64,000 nucleotides of DNA from an uncultured Muribaculaceae bacterium (GCA_910588065.1 CAJUPZ010000001.1:1-64000); one strand, 5' to 3'. Shown: positions 32,161 through 42,025, numbered from the stretch's first letter. Numbers and translations: made by a program. Notes: generated by a model from the letters alone, not told the origin.

Positions 32161-34701
32161 TCAGTCTTTGTGCTTTATGCCGGTTGTTATCTTGCCTTTT
32201 TCGGCGTCAAAATCCACCTCTATGCAATCGCCGGCTGCAAGGTCGCCCGAAATTATGAACTCGGCGAGCTCATCTTCGAGATATTTCTGGATTGCGCGTT
32301 TGAGCGGTCGGGCACCGAACTGCACATCGTATCCGCGCTCTGCGATGAAATTTTTCGCAGCGTCGGAAATGCTGAGTGAGTAGCCGAGCAAGTTGATGCG
32401 TCTGTAGAAGCCATCCAGCTCAATGTCAATGATTTTGAATATAGACTCTTTTTCGAGCTGGTCAAACATCACAATGTCATCAATACGGTTCAGGAACTCG
32501 GGAGAGAAGGCCTTGTTGAGGGCTTTCTGCAACACACCGTGGGTGTATTCCTTGTCAACAGTGCGTGTGGTGAATCCTACACCGGAGCCGAAATCTTTCA
32601 GCTGCCGGGTGCCGATGTTTGATGTCATTATAATAATGGTGTTTTTGAAGTCGATACGGCGTCCGAGGCTGTCGGTGAGCCGTCCTTCGTCCATTACCTG
32701 CAGAAGCAGATTGAACACATCGGGGTGGGCTTTCTCGATTTCATCGAGCAGCACAACGGAGTAGGGGCGCCGGCGCACCTTTTCGGTGAGCTGTCCGCCC
32801 TCCTCGTAGCCAACATATCCGGGAGGCGCTCCGACAAGCCGGCTCACGGTGAATTTCTCCATGTACTCGCTCATATCCACTCTTATGAGGGTGTCAGCGG
32901 AGTCAAAGAGCTGCTCGGCGAGTTTCTTGGCGAGATGGGTCTTGCCCACACCTGTGGGGCCGAGGAACATGAATGTGCCGATAGGTTTGTTGGGGTCCTT
33001 CAGCCCTATACGGTTTCTCTGGATAGCCTTGACAATCTTTTCAATGGCGTTGTCCTGGCCGATTATCTCAGCTTTAAGCCTCGGAGCCATCTCTTTGAGC
33101 CTTCTGCCCTCGGCCTCGGCTATACGCTGCACGGGCACCCCGGTCATCATGGCCACAACTTCCGCCACCTTGTCTTCATCAACAGTCTCGCGGTGAGAGT
33201 TCAGCTGCTCCTCCCACCTGCGCTTCGCTTCGTCAAGATCCCTGCGCAGGGTCTGCTCCTTGTCGCGGAATGACGCCGCGCTCTCGAAGTCCTGGGCCTG
33301 GGCAGCCTTGAGTTTCGAGCGGCCTGTTTCCTCTATAGCCTGCTCGATGCTCTCTATCTCGGCGGGTACCGAAATGTTTGTAATATGCACTCTCGAGCCG
33401 GCCTCGTCAAGCGCATCAATGGCCTTGTCGGGGAAATTTCTGTCGGTCATGTAGCGCTCCGTCAGCTTGACACAGGCCTTGAGGGCTTCGTCAGTGTAGC
33501 TGACATTGTGGTGATTCTCATATTTTTCTTTTATGTTGTTGAGAATCTGCAATGTCTCCTCGGCTGAGGTAGGCTCTACCATCACCTTCTGGAATCTTCG
33601 TTCAAGAGCTCCGTCTTTTTCGATATTCTTTCGATATTCGTCAAGGGTAGTGGCACCGATGCACTGGATTTCGCCTCTTGCGAGAGCCGGTTTCAGCATA
33701 TTTGCCGCATCCATGGCCCCGGCGGAGTTTCCGGCGCCCACAATTGTGTGGAGTTCATCGATGAAAAGAATCACATCTTTGTTTTTAGCGAGTTCGTTGA
33801 GGATAGCCTTAATGCGTTCCTCAAACTGTCCGCGATATTTTGTGCCTGCGACAATAGAAGCCATGTCGAGCGACACAACTCTTTTGTCGAACAGCACGCG
33901 CGATACCTTGCGCTGCACGATTCTGAGCGCGAGCCCCTCCACAATTGCCGATTTGCCCACTCCGGGCTCGCCTATAAGCACGGGGTTGTTTTTCTTTCGC
34001 CGGCTTAGAATCTGTGCAAGGCGCTCGATTTCAGTCTCGCGTCCCACCACCGGGTCGAGTCTGTTCTCTTCAGCGGCCTTGGTCATATCAATGCCGAATT
34101 TGTCGAGAACGGGAGTGTCATTGCCGCGTCTGGGCGCGCTCTGAGCTGAGGCCGGAGCCTCCTCCTGCGGGCGTTTAGGCGAGTCGAAAGCACTATCATC
34201 TTCGTCCTCCTCATCGAATCCGGCGCCCATGCGGGGGGCATCGGTGACATTGGAGAGGAGTTTGAAAAGGGAGTCGTATGTCACGCCGGCATTGTGGAAA
34301 TCTTCCATATAATCAAATTTCTGAATGTCGGCATTATGAAAAATAGCGAGGAGAAGATGCTCAGTGTCAACGGTTTCGCTGCGCAGCATCCTTGCCTCGA
34401 GCACGCTGAGTTTAATAAGCCTGTTTGCAATGTCGCTCACGGCCACATTGTCGGGGATGGGGTTGGAATGAGCGGCATCGATAGCTGTTTCATATAAGTA
34501 TTTGTCAAGATTCTGCTGCAGCGCGTAGGCCGAGGAGCCCACGGCCGCTTTTTCAACGAGGTTGAAGCCCTTGCTGTTTTCATCGCTGATAATCGACATC
34601 AGCAGGTGTTCCGGTTGAATCACCGTCACATTGTGGCGCACAGCCTGCTTGGTGCTGTCAGCGAGAACCTTTTTTAATTCTGGAGAAAAGTTGGTGTCCA
34701 T
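32161..34701 (-). CDS. clpC: ATP-dependent Clp protease ATP-binding subunit ClpC
   Basis: An 846-residue AAA+ unfoldase that feeds proteins to ClpP. Parts in order: Clp_N repeats (residues 1-150; FSPELKKVLADSTKQAV, PEHLLMSIISDENSKG), AAA1 with Walker A GEPGVGKSAIVEG and Walker B VILFIDELHTIVGAG, a UVR/M-like linker (FESAASFRDKEQTLRRDLDEAKRRW), and AAA2 with GPTGVGKTHLAKKLAEQ and VVLLDEIEKAHPDVFN, plus a C-terminal D2 small domain (GARPLKRAIQKYLEDELAEFIISG). A TACTTTTG -7 box at 34849-34856 gives a ~140-base leader. The intergenic region to gyrA (34702-34967) contains only these divergent promoters. Confidence 0.96.
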   Translation of the reverse strand: MDTNFSPELKKVLADSTKQAVRHNVTVIQPEHLLMSIISDENSKGFNLVEKAAVGSSAYALQQNLDKYLYETAIDAAHSNPIPDNVAVSDIANRLIKLSVLEARMLRSETVDTEHLLLAIFHNADIQKFDYMEDFHNAGVTYDSLFKLLSNVTDAPRMGAGFDEEDEDDSAFDSPKRPQEEAPASAQSAPRRGNDTPVLDKFGIDMTKAAEENRLDPVVGRETEIERLAQILSRRKKNNPVLIGEPGVGKSAIVEGLALRIVQRKVSRVLFDKRVVSLDMASIVAGTKYRGQFEERIKAILNELAKNKDVILFIDELHTIVGAGNSAGAMDAANMLKPALARGEIQCIGATTLDEYRKNIEKDGALERRFQKVMVEPTSAEETLQILNNIKEKYENHHNVSYTDEALKACVKLTERYMTDRNFPDKAIDALDEAGSRVHITNISVPAEIESIEQAIEETGRSKLKAAQAQDFESAASFRDKEQTLRRDLDEAKRRWEEQLNSHRETVDEDKVAEVVAMMTGVPVQRIAEAEGRRLKEMAPRLKAEIIGQDNAIEKIVKAIQRNRIGLKDPNKPIGTFMFLGPTGVGKTHLAKKLAEQLFDSADTLIRVDMSEYMEKFTVSRLVGAPPGYVGYEEGGQLTEKVRRRPYSVVLLDEIEKAHPDVFNLLLQVMDEGRLTDSLGRRIDFKNTIIIMTSNIGTRQLKDFGSGVGFTTRTVDKEYTHGVLQKALNKAFSPEFLNRIDDIVMFDQLEKESIFKIIDIELDGFYRRINLLGYSLSISDAAKNFIAERGYDVQFGARPLKRAIQKYLEDELAEFIISGDLAAGDCIEVDFDAEKGKITTGIKHKD

Positions 34702-34848
34702 CAGTGCGTTAAGCTAAATTCTGAAATAATTGTCGGTCAAAAAATGTGTGATGCGAATCTATACTACATTATCAGCAATAAGTGTGCCAAACGTGATAAA
34801 AGCGCACCTGATAATAATATAAACGGGCAAAAAACAATTCTTGCTCAT

Positions 34849-34856
34849 CAAAAGTA
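34849..34856 (-). promoter_or_regulatory. -7 box for clpC (TACTTTTG)
   Basis: CAAAAGTA on the plus strand reads TACTTTTG on the minus strand. The ATG at 34701 is about 148 bases downstream. No -33 TTTG at 19-21 spacing. Confidence 0.4.
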
Positions 34857-34878
34857 CAACAATTTGTAAAATAATTCG

Positions 34879-34886
34879 TATCTTTG
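34879..34886 (+). promoter_or_regulatory. -7 box for gyrA (TATCTTTG)
   Basis: TATCTTTG, full match to TAnnTTTG, 81 bases before the gyrA ATG. The nearest TTTG (34863-34866) is 12 bases away, too near for a -33. Confidence 0.45.
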
Positions 34887-34967
34887 TATGATATTTAACA
34901 AAGCCGCATGGGGCGGCGCCTTCGGGCGGCAATCTCCATCGGAAAAGAATAATCACTGTTTATCAAG

Positions 34968-37562
34968 ATGATAGAAGACGATCGCATTCAAAGAATCGAC
35001 ATTGAAAAAGAAATGAAGTCGGCGTATATCGACTACTCCATGTCTGTAATAGTGTCGCGCGCGCTGCCAGACGTGCGCGACGGCCTCAAGCCGGTGCACC
35101 GTCGTGTGCTGTACGGTATGAACGAGATGGGAAACACGTCCGACCATCCTTTTAAGAAGTCTGCCAACTGTGTGGGTGAGGTTATGGGTAAATATCACCC
35201 TCATGGCGACTCCTCTATCTACGGCACTGTTGTGCGACTCGCGCAGCCCTGGGCTTTGCGTTACACTCTTGTTGACGGCCACGGCAACTTCGGCTCGGTG
35301 GATGGTGACGGCGCAGCTGCGATGCGTTACACCGAGGTGCGCCTCAAACGCATCGGCGAGGAGATGCTGAGCGATATTGACAGCGACACCGTTGATTTCC
35401 AGCCAAACTATGACAACACCCGAAAGGAGCCGGTGGTTCTTCCCACCCGTTTCCCCAACCTGCTTGTCAACGGAGCAAGCGGTATTGCCGTGGGTATGGC
35501 CACGAATATACCTCCCCACAATCTCACAGAGAGCATCAATGCCTCGATAGCCCTGATTGACAATCCCGAAATCACCATTCCGGAGCTGATGGAGCATATC
35601 AAGGCACCCGATTTTCCCACCGGTGGCATAATCTATGGCTACAATGGTGTGAAGGATGCCTTTGAGACAGGTCGAGGTCGCATCATTATCCGTGCGAAAG
35701 CGGAGATTGAGCAGGAGGGCAACCATGAGAATATAGTTGTCACCGAGATACCGTACAATGTAAACAAGGCACTCCTTATTCAATATATAGCGGATCTCGT
35801 AAATGACAAGAAGCTCGACGGCATTGCCGACATCCACGACTTCAGCAATTACAAGGGTATGCGCATTGTCATCAGGGTAAAGGCCGATGCCAATGCCAAT
35901 GTTGTGCTCAACAAGCTGTTCAAGATGACACAGATGCAGTCTTCTTTCAGCGTGAACAATGTGGCTCTTGTCAATGGCCGTCCGCGAACCCTGAACCTCA
36001 AGGAGATCCTGAGGGCTTTTGTGGACCACAGACACGACGTTGTTATCCGCCGCACCAAGTTTGAGCTCGGTAAGGCTCAGGAGCGCGCCCATATACTCGA
36101 AGGACTCATCATCGCATCGCAAAATATCGATGAGGTGATAGCAATAATCCGCGGCAGCTCCTCTACAGAAGATGCAAAAGAGAAACTCACCGCACGCTTC
36201 GGCCTCACCGATGCCCAGACAACCGCCATTGTTGAGATGCGCCTCAAACAGCTCACCGGACTGGAGCAGGACAAGCTGCGCCAGAACTATGAGGATGTGA
36301 TGGCTGAGATTCGCCGCCTTGAAGAGATTCTCAACAACGACGAGGTGTGCCGCGAGCTCATCAAGAGCGAGCTTGTGGAGATACGCGACAAATACGGCGA
36401 CGAACGCAAGACAGAGATCGCACCCGATAAATCGGCGGTCGATTTCAACCCCGAGGATTTCTTTGCAGATGATGATATGATCATCACCATCAGCCATCTC
36501 GGCTACATCAAGCGCACCCCGCTCTCCGAATTCAGGGCGCAGAACCGCGGCGGAGTAGGTGCCCGCGGAAGCAACACCCGCGATTCCGACTTCATAGAGC
36601 ACATATACACGGCGTCCATGCACAGCTATATGCTGTTCTTCACCCAGAAGGGCCGCTGCTACTGGCTCAAGGTGTATGAGATACCCGAAGCTGCCAAGAA
36701 CAGCAAGGGCAGGGCTATACAGAACCTCCTGAACATTGAATCAGACGATGCTGTAAATGCGTTTATCCGCGTCAAAGGTCTTGACGACAAGGAGTTTGTG
36801 ACATCACACAACCTTGTGTTCTGCACCCGCAACGGCATTATCAAGAAAACAAGCCTCGAGGCTTATTCTCGTCCGAGAGCGAATGGTGTCAACGCCATTG
36901 TAATCCGCGAGGGAGACCAGCTGATATCTGTTGAACTCACCGACGGCAACTCAGAAATACTCATGGCAAACCGCAACGGCCGTGCAATCCGCTTCCACGA
37001 AAGCAAAGTAAGGGAGATGGGCAGAGTGAGCACAGGTGTGCGCGGCATGACTCTCGATGATGAGAACGACAGCGTTGTAGGCATGATATGCATGGAGCCC
37101 GACAGCACAAATGATGTGATGGTATTGTCGGACAAGGGCTTCGGCAAACGCTCGCCTCTGGAGGACTACCGCATCACCAACCGTGGCGGCAAGGGAGTCA
37201 AGACCCTGAATATCACAGATAAAACCGGTAAGCTCGTTGCTATAAAGAGCGTCAATGACGAAAACGACCTCGTTATTATCAACAAGAGCGGTATCACCCT
37301 CCGCATCCGTGTTGCCGACATCCGTGTGATGGGACGTGCAACCCAGGGTGTGCGTCTGATAAACCTCGAGAAGCGTGGCGACACAATAGCATCTGTATGC
37401 TGTGTGGACACCGACCCCGAGGAGGAAGCAGAAAATGATGTTGTTGAACTTCAGGCCGAAGTGTCGGAAGCAGCACCCGAATCCGCCGAGGAAGTGGAGC
37501 AGGATGTTGAGCCCGATGACGAGGATGAGGAGAATGACACCGAAATCAATGAAGAAAACTAA
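34968..37562 (+). CDS. gyrA: DNA gyrase subunit A
   Basis: An 864-residue type II topoisomerase subunit. The catalytic Tyr121 lies in AAAMRYTEVRL; the quinolone-resistance region reads KYHPHGDSSIYG, with Ser82 at the E. coli Ser83 position (wild-type form) and Gly86 at the E. coli Asp87 position. Later blades of the C-terminal beta-pinwheel contain repeated GxxGK/R motifs (QNRGGVGARG, TNRGGKGVKTL). The final ~40 residues are a highly acidic tail (EEVEQDVEPDDEDEENDTEINEEN), common in this phylum. A TPR gene follows 32 bases downstream, the usual neighbour in Bacteroidales. Confidence 0.98.
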   Translation: MIEDDRIQRIDIEKEMKSAYIDYSMSVIVSRALPDVRDGLKPVHRRVLYGMNEMGNTSDHPFKKSANCVGEVMGKYHPHGDSSIYGTVVRLAQPWALRYTLVDGHGNFGSVDGDGAAAMRYTEVRLKRIGEEMLSDIDSDTVDFQPNYDNTRKEPVVLPTRFPNLLVNGASGIAVGMATNIPPHNLTESINASIALIDNPEITIPELMEHIKAPDFPTGGIIYGYNGVKDAFETGRGRIIIRAKAEIEQEGNHENIVVTEIPYNVNKALLIQYIADLVNDKKLDGIADIHDFSNYKGMRIVIRVKADANANVVLNKLFKMTQMQSSFSVNNVALVNGRPRTLNLKEILRAFVDHRHDVVIRRTKFELGKAQERAHILEGLIIASQNIDEVIAIIRGSSSTEDAKEKLTARFGLTDAQTTAIVEMRLKQLTGLEQDKLRQNYEDVMAEIRRLEEILNNDEVCRELIKSELVEIRDKYGDERKTEIAPDKSAVDFNPEDFFADDDMIITISHLGYIKRTPLSEFRAQNRGGVGARGSNTRDSDFIEHIYTASMHSYMLFFTQKGRCYWLKVYEIPEAAKNSKGRAIQNLLNIESDDAVNAFIRVKGLDDKEFVTSHNLVFCTRNGIIKKTSLEAYSRPRANGVNAIVIREGDQLISVELTDGNSEILMANRNGRAIRFHESKVREMGRVSTGVRGMTLDDENDSVVGMICMEPDSTNDVMVLSDKGFGKRSPLEDYRITNRGGKGVKTLNITDKTGKLVAIKSVNDENDLVIINKSGITLRIRVADIRVMGRATQGVRLINLEKRGDTIASVCCVDTDPEEEAENDVVELQAEVSEAAPESAEEVEQDVEPDDEDEENDTEINEEN

Positions 37563-37594
37563 ACCTTAATACTAACTCAAACAAACCGACAATT

Positions 37595-38824
37595 ATGAAA
37601 AAGTTTAGCCTTTTAGGCATCTGCCTCTTCGGAGCATTTGCGCTTTCGGCTCAGACAGACGTCGTGAAAGAGGTTGAGCAGGCTCTCAAGGGCAGCAACC
37701 CCGATTACAAAGCTGCTCTTGCCAAAATTCAGCCGGCTCTCTCCAATGAAGCCACGAAAAACGATGCACTCACCTGGAAGCTTGCCGGTCAGGCAAACGA
37801 AGGTATCTATGATGGATTCCTCAAGCAGATGATGCTCGGCACCGAACTCTCAAACGACCAGAAGAAAGCAGCGGGAACAGCTCTTCTCGACCTATATAAT
37901 GATTACCTCACCGCTCTGCCTCTGGACCAGCACCCCGACAAAAAGGGTGTGATGAAACCCGGCAAGCTCACCAAAGGTATGGTCAAGAGCCTCGCCGACA
38001 ACTACCGTCAGCTCTCGCAGGCCGGTGTGCTTCTTTTTGAAGCCGGCGACTATATGGGCGCATACAATATCTGGGAGATGTATGTGACTGTTCCCAACAA
38101 CCCGATTCTCGGCGACAAAGCCCCCAAGGCTGACCCTGACACCGTGGTTGGTCAGATCATGTACTACCAGCTCCTCTCTGCGCTGTCTGCCAATGAGAAT
38201 GCGAAAGCGCTCAGCAAAGTTGAGCCTATTGAAAAGAGCGGCTACCAGAATATCGAGACATTCGTTTACGGTATTGAAGCCGCACGCCGCCTCAACGACA
38301 GCATCGCTATGTTTGACCTCGCGAAGCAGGGCTATGACAAGTATGGCACACAAAACATTTCTTTCGTAGGTGAGCTCATCAACGACCGTCTTAATGAGAA
38401 TGACTTCGCAGGTTGCGAAAAGCTTGTCAACGAAGCTATTGCCGCCACACCCGCCGACAACAAGGAGATTCTTAGCCAGCTCTATGACATCCTCGGCATT
38501 GTGTATGAGCAGCAGGAAAACAATGAGAAAGCTATCGAATATCTCAACAAAGCTATCGAAATCAACCCTGAAGTAGCTAAAAACTACTACGACCTCGGCC
38601 GTATCATCTACAATCAGGCTGTGAAACTTGACGAAACTGTTGAGACAGAAGCACAGCGCAAAGCCGAAGTGGATCCCAAGCTCCTTCAGGCTGCCGAGTA
38701 CTTCGAAAAAGCTTACGCTCTCGATTCTGCCAACCTTTCCCAGATTCCCAACATCCTCTACCGTCTTTACTACCGTCTCGGCGACGGATATCAGGACAAG
38801 GCTGAGGAATGGAGCAACAAGTAA
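37595..38824 (+). CDS. Secreted tetratricopeptide-repeat protein
   Basis: A 409-residue protein with a Sec signal peptide (MKKFSLLGICLFGAFALSAQ). Helical TPR-like repeats fill the mature part; the clearest, near residue 300, reads LYDILGIVYEQQENNEKAIEYLNKAIEINPEVAKNYYDLGRIIYNQA. Downstream of gyrA in the same direction and sharing its transcript or its region. Periplasmic location expected. The precise function is unknown; genes at this place are common in Bacteroides. Confidence 0.87.
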   Translation: MKKFSLLGICLFGAFALSAQTDVVKEVEQALKGSNPDYKAALAKIQPALSNEATKNDALTWKLAGQANEGIYDGFLKQMMLGTELSNDQKKAAGTALLDLYNDYLTALPLDQHPDKKGVMKPGKLTKGMVKSLADNYRQLSQAGVLLFEAGDYMGAYNIWEMYVTVPNNPILGDKAPKADPDTVVGQIMYYQLLSALSANENAKALSKVEPIEKSGYQNIETFVYGIEAARRLNDSIAMFDLAKQGYDKYGTQNISFVGELINDRLNENDFAGCEKLVNEAIAATPADNKEILSQLYDILGIVYEQQENNEKAIEYLNKAIEINPEVAKNYYDLGRIIYNQAVKLDETVETEAQRKAEVDPKLLQAAEYFEKAYALDSANLSQIPNILYRLYYRLGDGYQDKAEEWSNK

Positions 38825-38851
38825 GAGGTCTCGTTCATTTTTTGAATACCG

Positions 38852-38886
38852 GAGTCCGGCGCAAATATCGCCGGGCTCTTTTTTTT
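38852..38886 (+). terminator. Rho-independent terminator of gyrA-TPR unit
   Basis: Stem GAGTCCGGCG / CGCCGGGCTC (one G-T pair), loop CAAATAT, then eight T. Confidence 0.9.
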
Positions 38887-38972
38887 CAGGTTTCTGTTAA
38901 AATTGTAAAATGGCCAGACCCTTTTTGCGGCGGGAGTGTTATATAAGTAAAACAAACTTAAAACTTACAGTT

Positions 38973-39146
38973 ATGAAAACTCTTCTGGTTATAGCCGTAA
39001 TCTTCGCATTAGTTGGAGTCGGCTTCATGATCGCAACACTCTTTACAACCGGCAGTGAACTCGTGCTCCTGTCAATCGGCGGCGGTCTTGCTCTCGCAGC
39101 ATTCGTCCTCGTTTACCTGGCCTACTTAGGAAAATCATCCAAATAG
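38973..39146 (+). CDS. 57-residue two-helix membrane protein
   Basis: A small hydrophobic protein with two transmembrane helices: MKTLLVIAVIFALVGVGFMIATLF and LVLLSIGGGLALAAFVLVYLAYL, joined by TTGSE and ending GKSSK. The ATG at 38973 is preceded by AAACTTACAGTT, an A-rich translation-start context. It stands alone between terminator-like hairpins (38852-38886 and 39172-39210). No family name known. Confidence 0.65.
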   Translation: MKTLLVIAVIFALVGVGFMIATLFTTGSELVLLSIGGGLALAAFVLVYLAYLGKSSK

Positions 39147-39171
39147 ACATATTCTGGCACCATACTTAACA

Positions 39172-39210
39172 GCAAGAGCCGCTTTCATATTATAGGAAAG
39201 CGGCTCTTGC
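39172..39210. terminator. 15-bp perfect hairpin after small membrane protein gene
   Basis: GCAAGAGCCGCTTTC and its exact complement flank the loop ATATTATAG. No T run follows, so it is at best an atypical terminator. Confidence 0.6.
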
Positions 39211-39245
39211 GGTTGTGCGCGCTTGCAGAGTTTGTCTGTTTTCAT

Positions 39246-39253
39246 TAACTTTG
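39246..39253 (+). promoter_or_regulatory. -7 box of DUF1599 operon (TAACTTTG)
   Basis: TAACTTTG, full match to TAnnTTTG, 16 bases before the ATG at 39270. CTTG at 39222-39225 gives a 20-base spacer and may be the -33. Confidence 0.55.
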
Positions 39254-39269
39254 CCGAAAACAATCCGAT

Positions 39270-39818
39270 ATGCCATATCAAGATACCAACGCCCGGTTTG
39301 AGGCAGCAATGAACTCCTGTCGTGAGATTTTTGAAAAAAAGTTGCGCGACTACAGCGCATCGTGGCGCATCATGCGACCCCAGTCCATCACAGACCAGAT
39401 TTTCATAAAGGCCAAGCGCATACGCTCGCTTGAAGTCAAAGGCCACTCAATGGTGGGTGAGGGGATTCTGCCCGAATTCATGGCTATTGTCAATTATGGC
39501 ATAATTGGCCTCATTCAGCTTGAACTCGGATGGTCAGACACTGTCGATATCACCGCTGACAGCGCACTCTCCCTGTATGACCGCTATGCCAAGGTGGCCA
39601 TGGAGCTTATGATTGCCAAAAATCACGACTATGACGAGGCCTGGAGGGGCATGAGGGTGAACTCGTATACCGACTTTATTCTCACAAAAGTTGAGCGCAT
39701 AAAGGAGATTGAGGACAACAGCGGCGAAACTATAGTGTCCGAAGGCATTGACTCCAACTATCTTGACATTATTAACTACGCCGTGTTCGGCATAATCAAA
39801 CTCACCGCCAGGCAATGA
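39270..39818 (+). CDS. DUF1599 protein (nucleotide-modification-associated domain)
   Basis: A 182-residue protein with two related halves (about residues 8-85 and 100-180): KLRDYSASWRIMRPQSITDQIFIKAKRIRSLE in the first and KNHDYDEAWRGMRVNSYTDFILTKVERIKEIE in the second. The DYxxxWRxMR motif is the mark of DUF1599. The fold is related to nucleotide pyrophosphohydrolase-like helical proteins, and the family was described as nucleotide-modification associated; that link is from memory. It overlaps the BT_3928-like gene by ATGA. Confidence 0.88.
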   Translation: MPYQDTNARFEAAMNSCREIFEKKLRDYSASWRIMRPQSITDQIFIKAKRIRSLEVKGHSMVGEGILPEFMAIVNYGIIGLIQLELGWSDTVDITADSALSLYDRYAKVAMELMIAKNHDYDEAWRGMRVNSYTDFILTKVERIKEIEDNSGETIVSEGIDSNYLDIINYAVFGIIKLTARQ

Positions 39819-41086
39819 CCGTTTCAGCCAAACATCCGGCTTCAACAGTAGCGCTTGTGTGGATATTGCGCGTTGTTATCGGCGCTGTGTTCATCATATC
39901 CGGTTTTGCGAAAGCCGATGACCTGTACGGGTTTATCTTCAAGGTTGAGGAATACCTGCAGGTGTGGGGGTGGAGCCAGCCACGCTCCCTTGTCATTATC
40001 GGCACAATGGGGCTCAGCGGCATCGAGTTTGTGCTCGGTTGCATGTTGCTTCTGGGGTGCTATAAACGCACATCGGTGTGGCTCATGCTCGCCATGATGG
40101 CTTTCATGCTTCCGCTCACGGCGTACATATATATAGCCGATCCGGTGCCTGACTGCGGCTGCTTCGGCGACTTCATAGTGCTTTCAAACGGCGCCACTTT
40201 TCTTAAAAACATATTCATAACTGCCGCGCTGGTATATCTGGCCGTATGCAACAAGAAAGTGCCGGGTCTCTTTGGCCCGTATATCCAGTGGCTCGTCATC
40301 ACTGTCTGCTCCCTGTATATTATTATAATAGGTGTATATGGCTATGTGCTGCAGCCGCTTGTTGATTTCCGCTCGTTCGCTGTGGGCACATCGCTTGTGG
40401 CAGATGATGCCGAAGAGGAAGATGCGGAATTTGAATTCATATACGAGAAAGAGGGTATCAGGAAAACATTCTCCCAGGATAACCTGCCCGACTCGTCATG
40501 GACATTCGTTGACCGCCGGCAGCTCAACGCACAGCCGACGTCAAAAACAGAATTCGCCATTTTGGACAACAATGAAAACATCACTGAAGAGGTCATCGCA
40601 ACAGAGGGTGAGCAGCTGCTTATCCTCATTCCGGACTACGACCGCGCCGATGTGTCCAATACATACGTGCTCAATCTGCTCGCCGACTATGTGCGCTCTC
40701 AGGGTGGAAGCATAGTGTCGCTCATCGCAGCCGACAAAAACCGGATTGAGGAGTGGAAAGACCTCTCTATGGCCGACTATCCGGTATATTATGCCGAGCC
40801 GACCCTCCTCAAAGAGCTCGCCCGCGGAATAATGCCGGCGGTGTATCTCCGCGACGGCACCATCGTGTGGAAACGCACCACCACAAGCATCGACCCCGAT
40901 ATCCTTGAAAAAGCGGCCGGCACTCCCGGTGTGCTCGACACCCTCGCTCTTGACGGCTACTCGACATTGAGAAATCTCACCGCAACCCTTGTAATCATTC
41001 TTGCGGTGCTTTTTCTCCTTGACAGAAGCGGAAGGCTGCTCAAATGGAGCATTATGCTGAGAAAAAAAGCCGAAAAACTGAAATAA
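39815..41086 (+). CDS. BT_3928-family DoxX/MauE-like membrane protein
   Basis: A 423-residue membrane protein. Residues 10-165 form a four-helix DoxX/MauE-like domain with ISGFAKADDLYGFIFKVEEYLQ and the Cys pair DCGCFGDFI, a possible thiol-redox site. Residues 205-360 are a soluble thioredoxin-like region without a CxxC (ILIPDYDRADVSNTYVLN...DYPVYYAEPTLLKELARGIMPAVYLRDGTIVWKRT). A final transmembrane helix near 385-400 precedes a Lys-rich tail. It is found between DUF1599 and tpiA in Bacteroides, as here. Function unknown; redox or quinone-linked activity is a guess. Confidence 0.85.
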   Translation: MTVSAKHPASTVALVWILRVVIGAVFIISGFAKADDLYGFIFKVEEYLQVWGWSQPRSLVIIGTMGLSGIEFVLGCMLLLGCYKRTSVWLMLAMMAFMLPLTAYIYIADPVPDCGCFGDFIVLSNGATFLKNIFITAALVYLAVCNKKVPGLFGPYIQWLVITVCSLYIIIIGVYGYVLQPLVDFRSFAVGTSLVADDAEEEDAEFEFIYEKEGIRKTFSQDNLPDSSWTFVDRRQLNAQPTSKTEFAILDNNENITEEVIATEGEQLLILIPDYDRADVSNTYVLNLLADYVRSQGGSIVSLIAADKNRIEEWKDLSMADYPVYYAEPTLLKELARGIMPAVYLRDGTIVWKRTTTSIDPDILEKAAGTPGVLDTLALDGYSTLRNLTATLVIILAVLFLLDRSGRLLKWSIMLRKKAEKLK

Positions 41087-41091
41087 TTCTG

Positions 41092-41099
41092 TAACTTTG
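41092..41099 (+). promoter_or_regulatory. -7 box upstream of tpiA (TAACTTTG)
   Basis: TAACTTTG just after the previous gene's stop, 71 bases before tpiA. It suggests tpiA also has its own transcript. No proper -33. Confidence 0.4.
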
Positions 41100-41170
41100 C
41101 ACTTTGACAACGCGCGCGCAGCGCAGCTGTTTCTGAAATATCAACATCAATATACCAAAATCATAAACAA

Positions 41171-41929
41171 ATGAGAAAAAATATCGTAGCCGGAAACTGG
41201 AAGATGAACACAACTCTCCAGGAAGGTGTTGGCCTTGCAAAAGATGTCAACGAAGCTCTTTCAAAAGTTGAAGCCGCTTGTGATGTTATCATCTGCGTGC
41301 CCTTCACTCACCTCGCTTCTGTAAACGCTGTCATCAATCCTGCCAAGCTCGGCCTCGGTGCTGAAAACTGCGCTGACCACAAGAGCGGCGCCTACACCGG
41401 CGAAGTCAGCGCCTCTATGGTTGCATCAACCGGTGCAAACTATGTTATCCTCGGCCACTCCGAGCGTCGCCAGTACTATGGCGAGACTGCCGAGACACTC
41501 AAAGAAAAGGTTGCACTCGCTCTTGAAAACAACCTCACTCCCATCTTCTGCATCGGCGAAGTGCTTGAGCAGCGCGAAAACGGCACATACCTCGATGTTG
41601 TGAAAGCCCAGATTGAGGACGCACTCTTCAACCTCTCTGCTGTAGACTTCTCCAAACTGATTCTTGCATACGAACCCGTTTGGGCAATCGGCACCGGCAA
41701 AACCGCTACCGACGACCAGGCACAGGAGATGCACGCTTTCATCCGCGGTGTCATCGCAGGCAAGTACGGTCAGGAAGTTGCCGACAACACATCAATCCTC
41801 TATGGCGGCAGCTGCAAGCCCTCAAATGCTCGCGCTCTCTTTGCAAAGCCCGACGTTGACGGCGGTCTCATCGGTGGCGCTTCTCTCGACGCCGAGAGCT
41901 TCATGGGCATTGTCACAGCTTTCAACTAA
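41171..41929 (+). CDS. tpiA: Triosephosphate isomerase
   Basis: A 252-residue glycolytic TIM barrel that interconverts dihydroxyacetone phosphate and glyceraldehyde-3-phosphate. Catalytic Lys lies in AGNWKMN, His in [13 protein letters not shown], and Glu in [14 protein letters not shown]. The phosphate-binding loop GGSCKPSNA and the final [17 protein letters not shown] are complete. Length is normal. Confidence 0.98.
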   Translation: MRKNIVAGNWKMNTTLQEGVGLAKDVNEALSKVEAACDVIICVPFTHLASVNAVINPAKLGLGAENCADHKSGAYTGEVSASMVASTGANYVILGHSERRQYYGETAETLKEKVALALENNLTPIFCIGEVLEQRENGTYLDVVKAQIEDALFNLSAVDFSKLILAYEPVWAIGTGKTATDDQAQEMHAFIRGVIAGKYGQEVADNTSILYGGSCKPSNARALFAKPDVDGGLIGGASLDAESFMGIVTAFN

Positions 41930-41987
41930 GCCGTAGCTTTCCCACCCTAAGGAAATAAAATCCATTCACATATATAGACTGCAAGAA

Positions 41988-42003
41988 TATTTTTGTATTT
42001 TTG
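41988..42003 (+). promoter_or_regulatory. Two adjacent -7 boxes (TATTTTTG twice)
   Basis: TATTTTTG at 41988-41995 is followed without a gap by TATTTTTG at 41996-42003; both match TAnnTTTG. They lie 22 bases before the ATG at 42026. Either could set the start of the SPOR-folE transcript. Confidence 0.55.
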
Positions 42004-42025
42004 CAGTCTATATTGTGTTACATAT

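Noticed and set aside
34953..36623. 556-codon open frame on the minus strand opposite gyrA
   Set aside because: It is antisense to the highly conserved gyrA coding sequence; no domain, signal or promoter. A codon-bias shadow.
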